Source of the DNA: Aradus depressus
Lineage: Eukaryota; Arthropoda; Insecta; Hemiptera; Aradidae
Direction: 5' to 3'
NCBI GenBank assembly: GCA_963662175.1
Contig: OY759223.1
Span: 17,089,460-17,153,459, forward strand
Length of the DNA stretch: 64,000 nucleotides
The notes under the pieces were generated by a model. The model was not told the DNA's origin. It made no database searches and was given only the letters and a program-made list of their open reading frames with translations. The translations under genes were made by a program, and so were the position numbers. Shown one piece after another: positions 1 to 11,989 of the stretch; within the stretch, counting starts at the first letter, position 1, and every line of letters starts with the position of its first letter.

Positions 1-720
1 TTTATCCTAGTATCTGTCAAAATTATGTCGTTTTATCGATTATATTATCGATCGTCTAAATATTTTATTTTATGTTATTTATGATATCAGCGTAATAATT
101 ACCTATTTTCCCTGTCTGTTTTGTAATTTACGGTATTATTTATGAATTTATTTACATATACCATTTCTATAGATTTTCTATTTATTGTATTATTGGACAC
201 GTTTAAAATTTTAACATTGTTAAGATGCCACTTATGTTTATATATATTTGTTTTTATGAAAAATTCAAATTATACCCAGTAATGCCAGTATGGAATGACT
301 TTGAGAAGGCGGAGAAAGAGAGAGTCATTTCGGTTGGTATAAGAAAATCCTGTAATGGCCACATCGCATATTTATATATATATATATTATGTATTCCTAA
401 TTTAGAAGCTTTGTCTATTCGATGGCTCTGTGAATCATATACTGTAGAAACAGGATGTCCCAGATTCGAAAACTGTCGATGGAATACAAAGTGTTTTTGT
501 GTTTGTGATAACCACCATTGAGTTTACATGCCATTTGGTAGGCAAAACTAAAGAGACAGAGATTTTAAGTGTAAACCCTCGACATAGGAGAGACTGGCGA
601 GGTGACTCGTCCGGAACTTTGTTACATGATCTTACAAATAACTTTTAATTTCTAATGATTTTTATTTTTTTGCGACTTACTCATCCTCAGAGCTGTGGGA
701 ATTTTTGGTTAATTTGTTCT
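1..720. other. AT-rich intergenic DNA, no feature seen
   Basis: No recognisable gene, RNA or repeat family was found. Open frames here are short and AT-biased, with no protein motif, and are treated as chance. Confidence 0.5.
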
Positions 721-724
721 GGGA

Positions 725-1412
725 ATGCAAAATGCCGGTGATTCAACGATAACTATTTATAGTTGCGATGGTTATCTTATGAGCTGTATTATTGATCATG
801 CCTTTAACGACTTGCCCTCTAACGTAGAAACCGATCTTGAAGCCCGACATTATATATCACTTCTTTTCAAAATGGTTGAGAGTGGTTTGTTCGAAAAACC
901 TTCCTCCATTCACACCTTATTGAGATACCGTAAATAACTCTTTTGTATTGTAAGAGTTGTTGAAAGGGCCTTTCAATCGATGTATCGCATGTCTACTTCA
1001 CTTGAAGCTGGAGGCTAAGTTCTTCTCCCGAAGATGGGGTACTTACAAGACGGGATATCTCAAAAATGTCGTCGAACAGGGGTTGAATAGCACCATATTT
1101 CGAAACAAAATAGCTTATAAATTGTTAGTTAGATCAAAGAACAGCTCATTTAAGGGTCTTGGATGGTGCCGTTGCCTCGTACTACTGGAAGAAGAGATAC
1201 GCTGACAGTCCAGGCCAGAGCGTAACAAGAGAAATTATTCAGGAATGGATAGTGGGAAATCGCCAAGAAACTGTTCCTGGTGAGCATCGAGACTGCAGAA
1301 CATGTAATCCTGGATAGCCCGCTATATGGCCAGGCCAGGCTGGGGCGACCACAGATCTCCACACGTCGGCCGGTGGTCGCTTCCAGCTCGCCATAGCCTC
1401 ACTTCAACACTA
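725..1412 (+). pseudogene. Decayed LINE-type retrotransposon remnant (3' end of ORF2)
   Basis: From about 1289 the forward frame reads ETAEHVILDSPLYGQARL. This matches the C-terminal HxxxC-type knuckle region of non-LTR retrotransposon ORF2 proteins (usual form: ETxEHVLxxCPxY). The usual Cys is a Ser here, and the frame breaks just upstream, where a second frame reads HRDCRTC. Two short open frames upstream (725-937 and 957-1205) have no motif I recognise. They may be older parts of the same element or chance. The LINE call rests only on the segment 1210-1412. Confidence 0.4.
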
Positions 1413-1870
1413 CTCAGATCCCGAGCTTGATCTACAAAGCCGAAAGGTAGACAGGAAATGGATTCTACGAATTATTTTTGCTCAATACATTTCAATTGTA
1501 TTCATCTGTACATATATTTACCAACTCTACTTGTATTCAAACAAAAATAACATAAGGCCAGAACAAGACCTAATAATGCCTTCATTCAAAACAGAAATAT
1601 TAAACTAGTCTATTGACAGATAGAAAACTATACATAATAATGCTGATAGGAACTTTAAATACGGAACAACAGTGTGGCAAAATAATGGTAAACATCTATA
1701 TCAATGTCAAATTTAACAAAAGATCCATTATACAGGGTATAATCAACAATTTCTGTAATACTTCGTGAGTGTATTAAATGACTTCCCCAGCGCTAATAAA
1801 ATAACTATGTTTTAGCTTCCCCTCTGTACCCAATTTAAAGATTTGGTTTAAAATCAATATATATATATAA

Positions 1871-2101
1871 CTTGAGCACGCTGTCCTTCGGACGGGACGT
1901 TAAGCCATGGTTCCGAGTCTGTACGATGTCAGGTACTCGTTACAGACCCTCTATCCTAGGTGAATAAAAATTTAGGGTAGGCAAAATTTAGGATTCCCAT
2001 AGTAGAGTCGGCCAGAGTGACGAAAGAGCGCTCTGGTAGTAGGCGACATGACCTCGTAGTTAAAGCCCGGGCATGAGTCATAAAACCTAACCTAACCTAA
2101 C
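1871..2101 (+). repeat. tRNA-derived SINE, 5'-truncated copy
   Basis: The copy matches the body of the window's main SINE family. It has the block ending TTCGGACGGGACG, then AAAATTTAGGGTAGGC, then CGAAAGAGCGCTCTGG, then AAAGCCCGGGCATGAGTCAT, and a tail of CCTAA units. The tRNA-like head is missing. The best full-length reference copy is at 62395-62724. Confidence 0.85.
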
Positions 2102-2463
2102 AGCTGTGAGTATTTTTATCAACAAAAAATTCGAAGTTTGTACGTTAGAAGAAAAAAAGGCTCAAAAAAAGTGATGTCCGATGGTAAACCGAAAAGGGCT
2201 TCGCCCAGATTTTTACATTTCAAATCCAAAAATTCTATTTTGCGCGAGAATTTTGTCTCTCAATAGATTTCAATGGGGATTTCATTTTTCGGTGATTATT
2301 CCTCCGTGGTATGTTCGCTTTTCAGATTTTTTTAGTAGTAAACCATCGTCACCGTGTCCACTACCATCGTGGCAAATTTCAATGTGATCGGTAAAGTAGG
2401 AGGAGTACGAGTACAACGAAATACATGAGTCGCCTAAGAAAGAGCTTCGTGAACTCAGCTCAA

Positions 2464-2665
2464 TTATGACTCATGCCCGGGCTTTAACTATAAGGTCATG
2501 TCGCCTACTACCAGACCGCCCTTTCGTCACTCTGGTGTACATGAGCCCGACTCAACTCTGAGAGTCCTAGTTATTGCCAACCTTAAAATTTTATTCACCA
2601 AAGGTTAGGGGTCTTTAACGAGTACCTACAGGCTTGGAACCATCCGAAGGACGGCGTGCTCAAGG
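2464..2665 (-). repeat. tRNA-derived SINE, reverse copy
   Basis: Reverse-strand copy of the same SINE. It starts with ATGACTCATGCCCGGGC and ends at the GGACGGCGTGCTCAAGG block. There is no tRNA head. It faces the forward copy at 1871-2101, so the two make an inverted pair about 360 bp apart. Confidence 0.8.
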
Positions 2666-2695
2666 CGCCGTTATAACTTATATAAATAGGGTAAT

Positions 2696-2729
2696 TTTTT
2701 TTTTTTTTTGGGGGGGGGGAGGGGGGGAG
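2696..2729. repeat. Poly-T / poly-G tract
   Basis: A run of T passes directly into a G tract broken by single A bases. It resembles the G-rich blocks of the Helitron minisatellite further right. About 320 bases of AT-rich DNA without a gene follow. Confidence 0.8.
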
Positions 2730-3599
2730 CTACAACTTAGTTTATTAATTCAGGCTGGGAAAATTCGTCTAGCGTAATTTTTCTTACATAACTGTACACT
2801 GTAATCTGGTAATCGTATTAATATCAATATTGTTATTTAACGAATCGATTGGTACATTGTTTTGTTTAAATCTATTGTTTTTGTCAACAGAAATCATTTT
2901 CACCAAAATGATAATATATTTTCGTATTTAAATTCGAAACCCCATCATCTATTAATATTCAGAGAGAAGGCTTGAACTCAAAAACCCTAATAACTGCCGA
3001 TTTAATTTTTTAATTGGTGGCTTTATTTATTTCCAGTTGTTCTAAATTAACCCTTTAGTACACTCGTCGCGGCACTCCGTGCCGCAAATTTACTAAAATT
3101 GTATTTTCGCGGTCCCTATGTTTAATAACAAGCTAATCCCCACTTCTATTCTTCAATGACATGTCTATGAATGAAAACAAGTAGCGCATTGATCTGATAT
3201 TTTATCAGTCGGTAACAATAGGTCAAAGTGGAAGGGACAATTGCGGCACTGTATACCGTGCCTGTGTTAAAATGTAAGTTTTTTTTATATTTTATTTCGT
3301 ATTTGTTTTCTTTATAACTAAGTATATTTTTATGTTATAGTTAATTTTTTTTCATGAACTACTAACTATTAATTAGGTAAATAATAATAATTTGCTGTTA
3401 ATTAATTTTAATTAACAAAAAAACTAAAAAATAATTAATTATTAATTTTTTAGTTTTTTCCTTGTACCTACGACTAATCTATATTAATAAAGCTGAAACG
3501 GGGTTTGTTTGTTTGTATGTATGTTTGTTCCAGCATCACGCCCAAACCGCTGGACGGATTTTTATGAAACTGCCCATGTAGCATTCTTTTGAGCCCGAT

Positions 3600-5205
3600 T
3601 GAATAATAGGCTATGTGGCGTCCCAAAATTTTGATCGGGAGGGGGGGTTGTAAGGGGGGCCTAAGTATATAAATAGTGCTAACTCATTAACTAATGGGCG
3701 AATTGTCATGAAATTTTACAGGTAGTCTTTTTAAAAGCCAAACAAGAAAAAAAGGTGTGTGGCGTCCCAAAGTTTTGATCGGGAGGGGGGGTTGTAAGGG
3801 GGGCCTAAGTATAAATATAGAGCTAACTCATTAACTAATGGGCGAATTGTCATGAAATTTCACACGTAGTCTTTTTAAAAGCCAAACAAGAAAAAAAAGT
3901 GTGTGGCGTCCCAAAGTTTTGATCGGGAGGGGGGGTTGTAAGGGGGGCCTAAGTATAAATATAGAGCTAACTCATTAACTAATGGGCGAATCGTCATGAA
4001 ATTTCACATGTAGTATTTTTAAAAGCCAAATAGGAAAAAAAGGTGTGTGGCGTCCCAAAGTTTTGAACGGGAGGGGGGGTTGTGGGGGGGCCTAAGTATA
4101 AATATAGAGCTAATTCTTTAACGGTTGGTCGGATTGTCACGAAATTTCACATGGAGTATTCCTGAAGGCCAAATAGAAAAATTAGGTGTGTGGCGTCCCA
4201 AAGTTTTGAACGGGAGGGGGGGTTGTGGGGGGGCCTAAGTATAAATATAGAGCTAATTCTTTAACGGTTGGTCGGATTGTCACGAAATTTCACATGGAGT
4301 ATTCCTGAAGGCCAAATAGAAAAATAAGGTGTGTGGCGTCCCAAAGTTTTGAACGGGAGGGGGGGTTGTGGGGGGGCCTAAGTATAAATATAGAGCTAAC
4401 TCTTTAACAGTTGGTCGCATTGTCACGAAGTTTCACATGTAGTATTCCTGAAGACCAAATAAAAAAATAGGCGGTGTGACGGCTCAAAATTTTTTACGGG
4501 AGGGGGGGTAGTGGGGGGGCCTAAGTATAAATATAGAGCTAACTCATTAACTAATGGGCGAATCGTCATGAAATTTCACATGTAGTATTTTTAAAAGCCA
4601 AATAGGAAAAAAAGGTGTGTGGCGTCCCAAAGTTTTGAACGGGAGGGGGGGTTGTGGGGGGGCCTAAGTATAAATATAGAGCTAACTCTTTAACGGTTGG
4701 TCGGATTGTCACGAAATTTCACATGGAGTATTCCTGAAGACCAAATAGAAAAATAGGCGGTGTGACGGCTCAACATGTAGTATTTTTAAAAGCCAAATAG
4801 GAAAAAACGGTGTGTGGTGTCCCAAAGTTTTGAACGGGAGGGGGGGTTGTGGGGGGGCCTAAGTATAAATATAGAGCTAACTCTTTAACGGTTGGTCGGA
4901 TTGTCACGAAATTTCACATGGAGTATTCCTGAAGGCCAAAAAGAAAAATAAGGTGTGTGGCGTTCCAAAGTTTTGATCGGGAGGGGGGGTTGTAAGGGGG
5001 GCCTACGTATATAAATAGTGCTAACTCATTAACTAATGGTCGAATTGTCATGTAGTATTCCTAAAGGTCAAATAGAAATATTAGGTGTGTGACGGCAGAA
5101 AATTTTGAACAGGAAGGAGGGTTGTGGGGGGGGCTAAATATACATATAGAGTTAGCTCATTAACGGTTGGTCGTATTGTCATGAATCGGATTGTCATGAA
5201 TTTCA
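3600..5205 (+). repeat. 144-bp G-rich minisatellite in Helitron copy 1 (about 11 units)
   Basis: Units recur every 143-144 bp (the GGCGTCCCAAA block falls at about 3761, 3905, 4049, 4192 and 4335). Each carries a GGGAGGGGGGG...GGGGGGG stretch and a GTCACGAAATTTCACATG block. The latter resembles the Helitron's own 5' region (GGACGGATTTTTATGAAA), so the unit probably arose by duplication of 5' Helitron sequence. Confidence 0.9.
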
Positions 5206-5214
5206 CATGTAGTA

Positions 5215-6326
5215 GTAGTAACTATGTATTCGCTGTGGGGTTCACTGTTGCAAGACATTTACTAGCTCTGATGTCCAGCGTTCCTAATATCGTACTAGCT
5301 GTGGGGTCCGCTGTTGCAAGGTACTTACTAGCTGTAGTGCTCAGCCCCAGCGTTCCTAACTATGTACTGGCTGTGGGGTTCGCTGTTGCAAGGCACCTAT
5401 AAGACATTTACTAGCTGTAATGCCCAGCGTTTCTAATTACGTACTAGCTGTGTGGTCTGCTGGTGCAAGGCGCTAGCAGTGTGGCCCAGCGTATTTCACT
5501 CGTAGGTACTAGCTGTGGGGTCCGCCGTTGCAAAACTCATACTAGCTGTGATGCACTGTGGTTCTAACTACATACTATCTGTGGGGTTCGCAGTTGCAAG
5601 GCACCTACTACCTGTAGGGCCCAGCGTTCCTAATTACGTACTAGCTGTGGGGTCTGCTGTTGCAAGGCGCTAGCAGTGTGGCCCTGCGTATTTAACTACG
5701 TAGGTACTAGCTGTGGGGTCCGTCGTTGCAAAAGCATACTAGCTGTGATGCCCAGGGTTCCTAATATCGTACTAGCTGTGGGGTCCGTTGTTGCAAGGCA
5801 TTTACTAGCTGTAGTGCCCAGCGTTCCTAACTTCGTACTAGCTGTGGGGTCCGTTGTTGCAAGGCATTTACTAGCTGTAGTGCCCAGCGTTCCTAACTAT
5901 GTACTAGCTGTGAAGTTCGCTGTTGCAAAGCACTTACTAACTGTAATGCCCAGCGGATTTAACTACATACTAGCTGTGGGGTCCGCTGTTGCAAGGCACT
6001 TAATAGCTGTGATGCCCAGCGTTCCTAACTTCGTACTAGCTGTGGGGTCCGCTGTTGCGAGGCACATACTAGCTGTGGTGACCAGCGTTCCTAACTACGT
6101 ACTAGCTGATGGGTCCGCCGTCGCAAGGCACATACTAGCTATGATGCCCAGCATTCCCTATTACGTACTAGCTGTGGTGCTCAGCGTTGCAAGCCACATA
6201 CTAGCTGTGGTCACAAACGTTCTTAAGTACGCACTGACTAGGACGTCCAGCGATGCTAAGTATTCACTAGGTGTGGCTTCCGCCGTTGAAAGGCGCATAC
6301 TAGCTGTGGTGCCCAGGGGTCTATAG
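5215..6326 (+). repeat. 33/66-bp tandem repeat with a 216-codon open frame
   Basis: Alternating 33-bp half-units beginning ACTAGCTGTG make a 66-bp period. The period is a multiple of three, so frames stay open: 5676-6326 reads as 22-residue repeats of the type LAVVPSVPNFVLAVGSVVARHL. There is no splice or initiation context and no homology I recognise. The same array recurs in degraded, stop-containing form in Helitron copy 2, so I treat it as repeat DNA and not as a gene. Confidence 0.85.
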
Positions 6327-6387
6327 CGTTATAGAAGATATTGGGAGAAAAATCAAAGTTCCCCGGGCAACGCCGGGTATAACTGCT

Positions 6388-9300
6388 ATAGATTTAATAT
6401 TTGTTAAAACTGATAGAGAACGACCGGATTATCTGAATCCTACACAAAAATCAAAATAAAAATGTTTTTCAAAAAATTCACGCTATTTAACGGTTTATAG
6501 GCTTAATAATTGTTAAAACTGATACTACAGATTCAGATATATCCGAAAAGTCCCATCCGACGGACGACGTGCTCAAGGCTATTTTCAACCTAAGTGAAAT
6601 TTCACCTAACCAGGTTTATTTACATAACATACGTCTCATTATCGAGTACCTCACATTCGAAAAAGCCCTGGATCATCGCCTAAAGTCCCATCCGAAGGAC
6701 GACGTGCTCAAAGTGTTTTTTAACTTCCCGATTGAAACATCTGACCTAAGTGCCACAGCTAGATTTCTAAGTGGCGATCCTGAGCTCGGTAGACTCCATT
6801 CTTGAAATTTCTCGCTTTTTAACGGTTTATAGATTTAATATTTGTTAAAACTGATAGAGAACGACCGGATTATCTGAATCCTACACAAAAATCAAAATAA
6901 AAATGTTTTTCAAAAAATTTGCGCTATTTAACGGTTTATAGGCTTAATAATTGTTAAAACTGATACGAGAGATTCAGATTTATCCGGAAAGTCCCATCCG
7001 AAGGACGACGTGCTCAAGGCTATTTTCAACCTAAGTGATATTTCACCTACCCAGGTTTATTTACATAACATACGTCTCATTATCGAGTACCTCACATTCG
7101 AAAAAGCCCTGGATCATCGCTTAAAGTCCCATCCGAAGGACGACGTGCTCAAAGTGTTTTTTAGCTTCCCGATTGAAACATCTGACCTAAGTGCCTCAAC
7201 TAGATTTCTAAGTGGCGATCCTGAGCTCGGTAGACTCCATTCTTGAAATTTCTCGCTTTTTAACGGTTTATAGATTTAATATTTGTTAAAACTGATAGAG
7301 AACGACCGGATTATCTGAATCCTACACAAAAATCATAATAAAAATGTTTTTCAAAAAATTTGCGCTATTTAACGGTTTATAGGTTTGATAATTGTTAAAA
7401 CTGATACGACAGATTCAGATTTATCCGGAAAGTCCCATCCGAAGGACGACGTGCTCAAGGCTTTCAACCTAAGTAGAAATTGACCTACCCAGGTTTATTT
7501 ACATAACATACGTCTCAATATCGAGTACCTCACATTCGAAAAAGCCCTGGATCATTGCTTAATGTCCCATCCGAAGGACGACGTGCTCAAAGTTATTTTT
7601 AGCTTCCCGATTAAAACATCTGACCTAAGTGCCTCAACTAGATTTCTAAGTGGCGATCCTGAGCTCGGTAGACTCCATTCTTGAAATTTCTCGCTTTTTA
7701 ACGGTTTATAGATTTAATATTTGTTAAAACTGATAGAGAACGACCGGATTATCTGAATCCTACACAAAAATCAAAATAAAAATGTTTTTCAAAACATTCA
7801 CGCTATTTAACGGTTTATAGGCTTAATAATTGTTAAAACTGATGCGAGAGATTCAGATTTATCCGGAAAGTCCCATCCGAAGGACGACGTGCTCAAAGCT
7901 ATTTTCAACCTAAGTGATATTTCACCTACCCAGGTTTATTTACATAACATACGTCTCATTATCGAGTACCTTACATTCGAAAAAGCCCTGGATCATCGCT
8001 TAAAGTCCCATCCGAAGGACGACGTGCTCAAAGTGTTTTTTAACTTCCCGATTGAAACATCTGACCTAAGTGCCTCAACTAGATTTCTAAGTGGCGATCC
8101 TGAGCTCGGTAGACTCCATTCTTGAAATTTCTCGCTTTTTAACGGTTTATAGATTTAATATTTGTTAAAACTGATAGAGAACGACCGGATTATCTGAATC
8201 CTACACAAAAATCAAAATAAAAATGTTTTTCAAAAAATTTGCGCTATTTAACGGTTTATAGGCTTAATAATTGTTAAAACTGATACGACAGATTCAGATT
8301 TATCCGGAAAGTCCCATCCGAAGGACGACGTGCTCAAGGCTTTCAACCTAAGTAGAAATTGACCTACCCAGGTTTATTTACATAACATACGTCTCAATAT
8401 CGAGTACCTCACATTCGAAAAAGCCCTGGATCATTGCCTAATGTCCCATCCGAAGGACGACGTGCTCAAAGTTATTTTTAGCTTCCCGATTAAAACATCT
8501 GACCTAAGTGCCTCAACTAGATTTCTAAGTGGCGATCCTGAGCTCGGTAGACTCCATTCTTGAAATTTCTCGCTTTTTAACGGTTTATAGATTTAATATT
8601 TGTTAAAACTGATAGAGAACGACCGGATTATCTGAATCCTACACAAAAATCAAAATAAAAATGTTTTTCAAAACATTCACGCTATTTAACGGTTTATAGG
8701 CTTAATAATTGTTAAAACTGATGCGAGAGATTCAGATTTATCCGGAAAGTCCCATCCGAAGGACGACGTGCTCAAAGCTATTTTCAACCTAAGTGATATT
8801 TCACCTACCCAGGTTTATTTACATAACATACGTCTCATTATCGAGTACCTTACATTCGAAAAAGCCCTGGATCATCGCTTAAAGTCCCATCCGAAGGACG
8901 ACGTGCTCAAAGTGTTTTTTAACTTCCCGATTGAAACATCTGACCTAAGTGCCTCAACTAGATTTCTAAGTGGCGATCCTGAGCTCGGTAGACTCCATTC
9001 TTGAAATTTCTCGCTTTTTAACGGTTTATAGATTTAATATTTGTTAAAACTGATAGAGAACGACCGGATTATCTGAATCCTACACAAAAATCAAAATAAA
9101 AATGTTTTTCAAAAAATTTGCGCTATTTAACGGTTTATAGGCTTAATAATTGTTAAAACTGATACGACAGATTCAGATTTATCCGGAAAGTCCCATCCGA
9201 AGGACGACGTGCTCAAGGCTATTTTCAACCTAAGTGAAATTTCACCTACCCAGGTTTATTTACATAACATACGTCTCATTATCGAGTACCTCACATTCGA

Positions 9301-11695
9301 AAAAGTCCTGGAACATCGCTTAAAGTCCCATCCGAAGGACGACGTGCTCATAGTTATTTTTCACTTCCCGATTAAAACATCTGACCTAAGTGCCTCAGCT
9401 AGATTTGTAAGTGGCGATCCTGAGCTCGGTAGACTCCATTCTTCAAATTTCTCGCTTTTTAACGGTTTATAGATTAAATATTTGTTAAAACTGATAGAGA
9501 ACGACCGGATTATCTGAATCCCACACAAAAATCAAAATGAAAACGTTTTTCAAAAAATTCGCGCTATTTAACGGTTTATAGGCTTAATAATTGTTAAAAC
9601 TGATACGAGAGATTCAGATTTATCCGGAAAGTCCCATCCGAAGGACGACGTGCTCAAGGCTATTTTCAACCTAAGTGATATTTCACCTACCCAGGTTTAT
9701 TTACATAACATACGTCTCATTATCGAGTACCTCACATTCGAAAAAGCCCTGGATCATCGCTTAAAGTCCCATCCGAAGGACGGCGTGCTCAAAGTGTTTT
9801 TTAACTTCCCGATTGAAACATCTGACCTAAGTGCCTCAACTAGATTTCTAAGTGGCGATCCTGAGCTCGGTAGACTCCATTCTTGAAATTTCTCGCTTTT
9901 TAACGGTTTATAGATTTAATATTTGTTAAAACTGATAGAGAACGACCGGATTATCTGAATCCTACACAAAAATCATAATAAAAATGTTTTTCAAAAAATT
10001 TGCGCTATTTAACGGTTTATAGGTTTAATAATTGTTAAAACTGATACGACAGATTCAGATTTATCCGGAAAGTCCCATCCGAAGGACGACGTGCTCAAGG
10101 CTTTCAACCTAAGTAGAAATTGACCTACCCAGGTTTATTTACATAACATACGTCTCAATATCGAGTACCTCACATTCGAAAAAGCCCTGGATCATTGCCT
10201 AATGTCCCATCCGAAGGACGACGTGCTCAAAGTTATTTTTAGCTTCCCGATTAAAACATCTGACCTAAGTGCCTCAACTAGATTTCTAAGTGGCGATCCT
10301 GAGCTCGGTAGACTCCATTCTTGAAATTTCTCGCTTTTTAACGGTTTATAGATTTAATATTTGTTAAAACTGATAGAGAACGACCGGATTATCTGAATCC
10401 TACACAAAAATCAAAATAAAAATGTTTTTCAAAACATTCACGCTATTTAACGGTTTATAGGCTTAATAATTGTTAAAACTGATGCGAGAGATTCAGATTT
10501 ATCCGGAAAGTCCCATCCGAAGGACGACGTGCTCAAAGCTATTTTCAACCTAAGTGATATTTCACCTACCCAGGTTTATTTACATAACATACGTCTCATT
10601 ATCGAGTACCTTACATTCGAAAAAGCCCTGGATCATCGCTTAAAGTCCCATCCGAAGGACGACGTGCTCAAAGTGTTTTTTAACTTCCCGATTGAAACAT
10701 CTGACCTAAGTGCCTCAACTAGATTTCTAAGTGGCGATCCTGAGCTCGGTAGACTCCATTCTTGAAATTTCTCGCTTTTTAACGGTTTATAGATTTAATA
10801 TTTGTTAAAACTGATAGAGAACGACCGGATTATCTGAATCCTACACAAAAATCAAAATAAAAATGTTTTTCAAAAAATTTGCGCTATTTAACGGTTTATA
10901 GGCTTAATAATTGTTAAAACTGATACGACAGATTCAGATTTATCCGGAAAGTCCCATCCGAAGGACGACGTGCTCAAGGCTATTTTCAACCTAAGTGAAA
11001 TTTCACCTACCCAGGTTTATTTACATAACATACGTCTCATTATCGAGTACCTCACATTCGAAAAAGTCCTGGAACATCGCTTAAAGTCCCATCCGAAGGA
11101 CGACGTGCTCATAGTTATTTTTCACTTCCCGATTAAAACATCTGACCTAAGTGCCTCAGCTAGATTTGTAAGTGGCGATCCTGAGCTCGGTAGACTCCAT
11201 TCTTCAAATTTCTCGCTTTTTAACGGTTTATAGATTAAATATTTGTTAAAACTGATAGAGAACGACCGGATTATCTGAACCCCACACAAAAATCAAAATG
11301 AAAACGTTTTTCAAAAAATTCGCGCTATTTAACGGTTTATAGGCTTAATAATTGTTAAAACTGATACTACAGATTCAGATATATCCGGAAAGTCCCATCC
11401 GAAGGACGACGTGCTCAAGGCTTTCAACCTAAGTGGAAATTGACCTACCCAGGTTTATTTACATAACATACGTCTCATTATCGAGTACCTCACATTCGAA
11501 AAAGCCCTGGATCATCGCTTAATGTCCCATCCGAAGGACGAAGTGCTCAAAGTTATTTTTAACTTCCCGATTAAAACATCTGACCTAAGTGCCTCAGCTA
11601 GATTTCTAAGTGGCGATCCTGAGCTCGGTAGACTCCATTCTTCAAATTTCTTGCTTTTCAACGGTTTATAGATTTAATATTTGTTAACTGACAGA
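6388..11695 (+). repeat. About 440-bp satellite array, 12 monomers, with SINE-derived segments
   Basis: Monomers recur near 6569, 7010, 7449, 7889, 8328, 8768, 9209, 9650, 10089, 10529, 10970 and 11409 (about 440 bp each). Each contains two segments related to the reverse strand of the local SINE: GTCCCATCCGAAGGACGACG followed by TGCTCAA occurs twice per monomer, once after GAGTACCT...GGATCATCGCTTAA, the same order as in the SINE copy at 28063-28165. Monomers with GATATTTCACC alternate with ones carrying GAAATTGACC. A four-monomer block recurs with a 1761-bp period. The 78-87 codon open frames starting MLKAIFNLS begin inside the SINE piece and are not genes. Confidence 0.92.
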
Positions 11696-11864
11696 GCCAT
11701 AGAGTGTGCTGGTTTCGGATTATGCCAACGACAGCACAACGTTCAGACTGACTTTAAATATGGTGACACCGATCCACTATGGAAGAAAAATGCCAAAAAA
11801 AAAAAGATGTATGTATAGATATGAACACAAATTAAAACATGTGTACATTGTGATATAATCTATA
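11696..11864. other. Spacer between satellite and second Helitron
   Basis: The last monomer breaks off after AGATTTAATATTTGTTAACTG. The following 170 bases match no other repeat seen in this window and encode nothing recognisable. Confidence 0.5.
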
Positions 11865-11989
11865 TCTATATTAATAAAGCTGAAACGGGGTTTGTTTGTT
11901 TGTTTGTTTGTATGTATGTATGTATGTTTGTTCCAGCATCACGCCCAAACCGCTGGACGGATTTTTATGAAACTTCCCATGTAGCATTC

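Larger units (their letters stand above)
3478..6388 (+). mobile_element. Non-autonomous Helitron, copy 1
   Basis: Starts with TC after an A (A|TCTATATTAATAAAGC) and carries the CCAAACCGCTGGACGG block usual just inside insect Helitron 5' ends. It ends with the GC-rich hairpin CCCCGGGCAACGCCGGG, about 10 nt before the 3' end. The terminal CTAG is not intact here: the sequence reads CTGCTATAG and runs directly into the satellite. The inside is an array of 144-bp units and then 33/66-bp units. No Rep/helicase gene is present, so it would depend on an autonomous Helitron elsewhere. Confidence 0.75.

Noticed and set aside
5676..6326. 216-codon frame as a real repeat protein
   Set aside because: Period is a multiple of three so openness is expected; other copies in Helitron 2 contain stops.
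6569..11233. Series of 78-87 codon frames starting MLKAIFNLS as a tandem gene family
   Set aside because: They are the same part of a satellite monomer, every second or third monomer has the frame broken by a 3-8 bp change, and the start lies inside antisense SINE sequence. No promoter, splice or protein motif.
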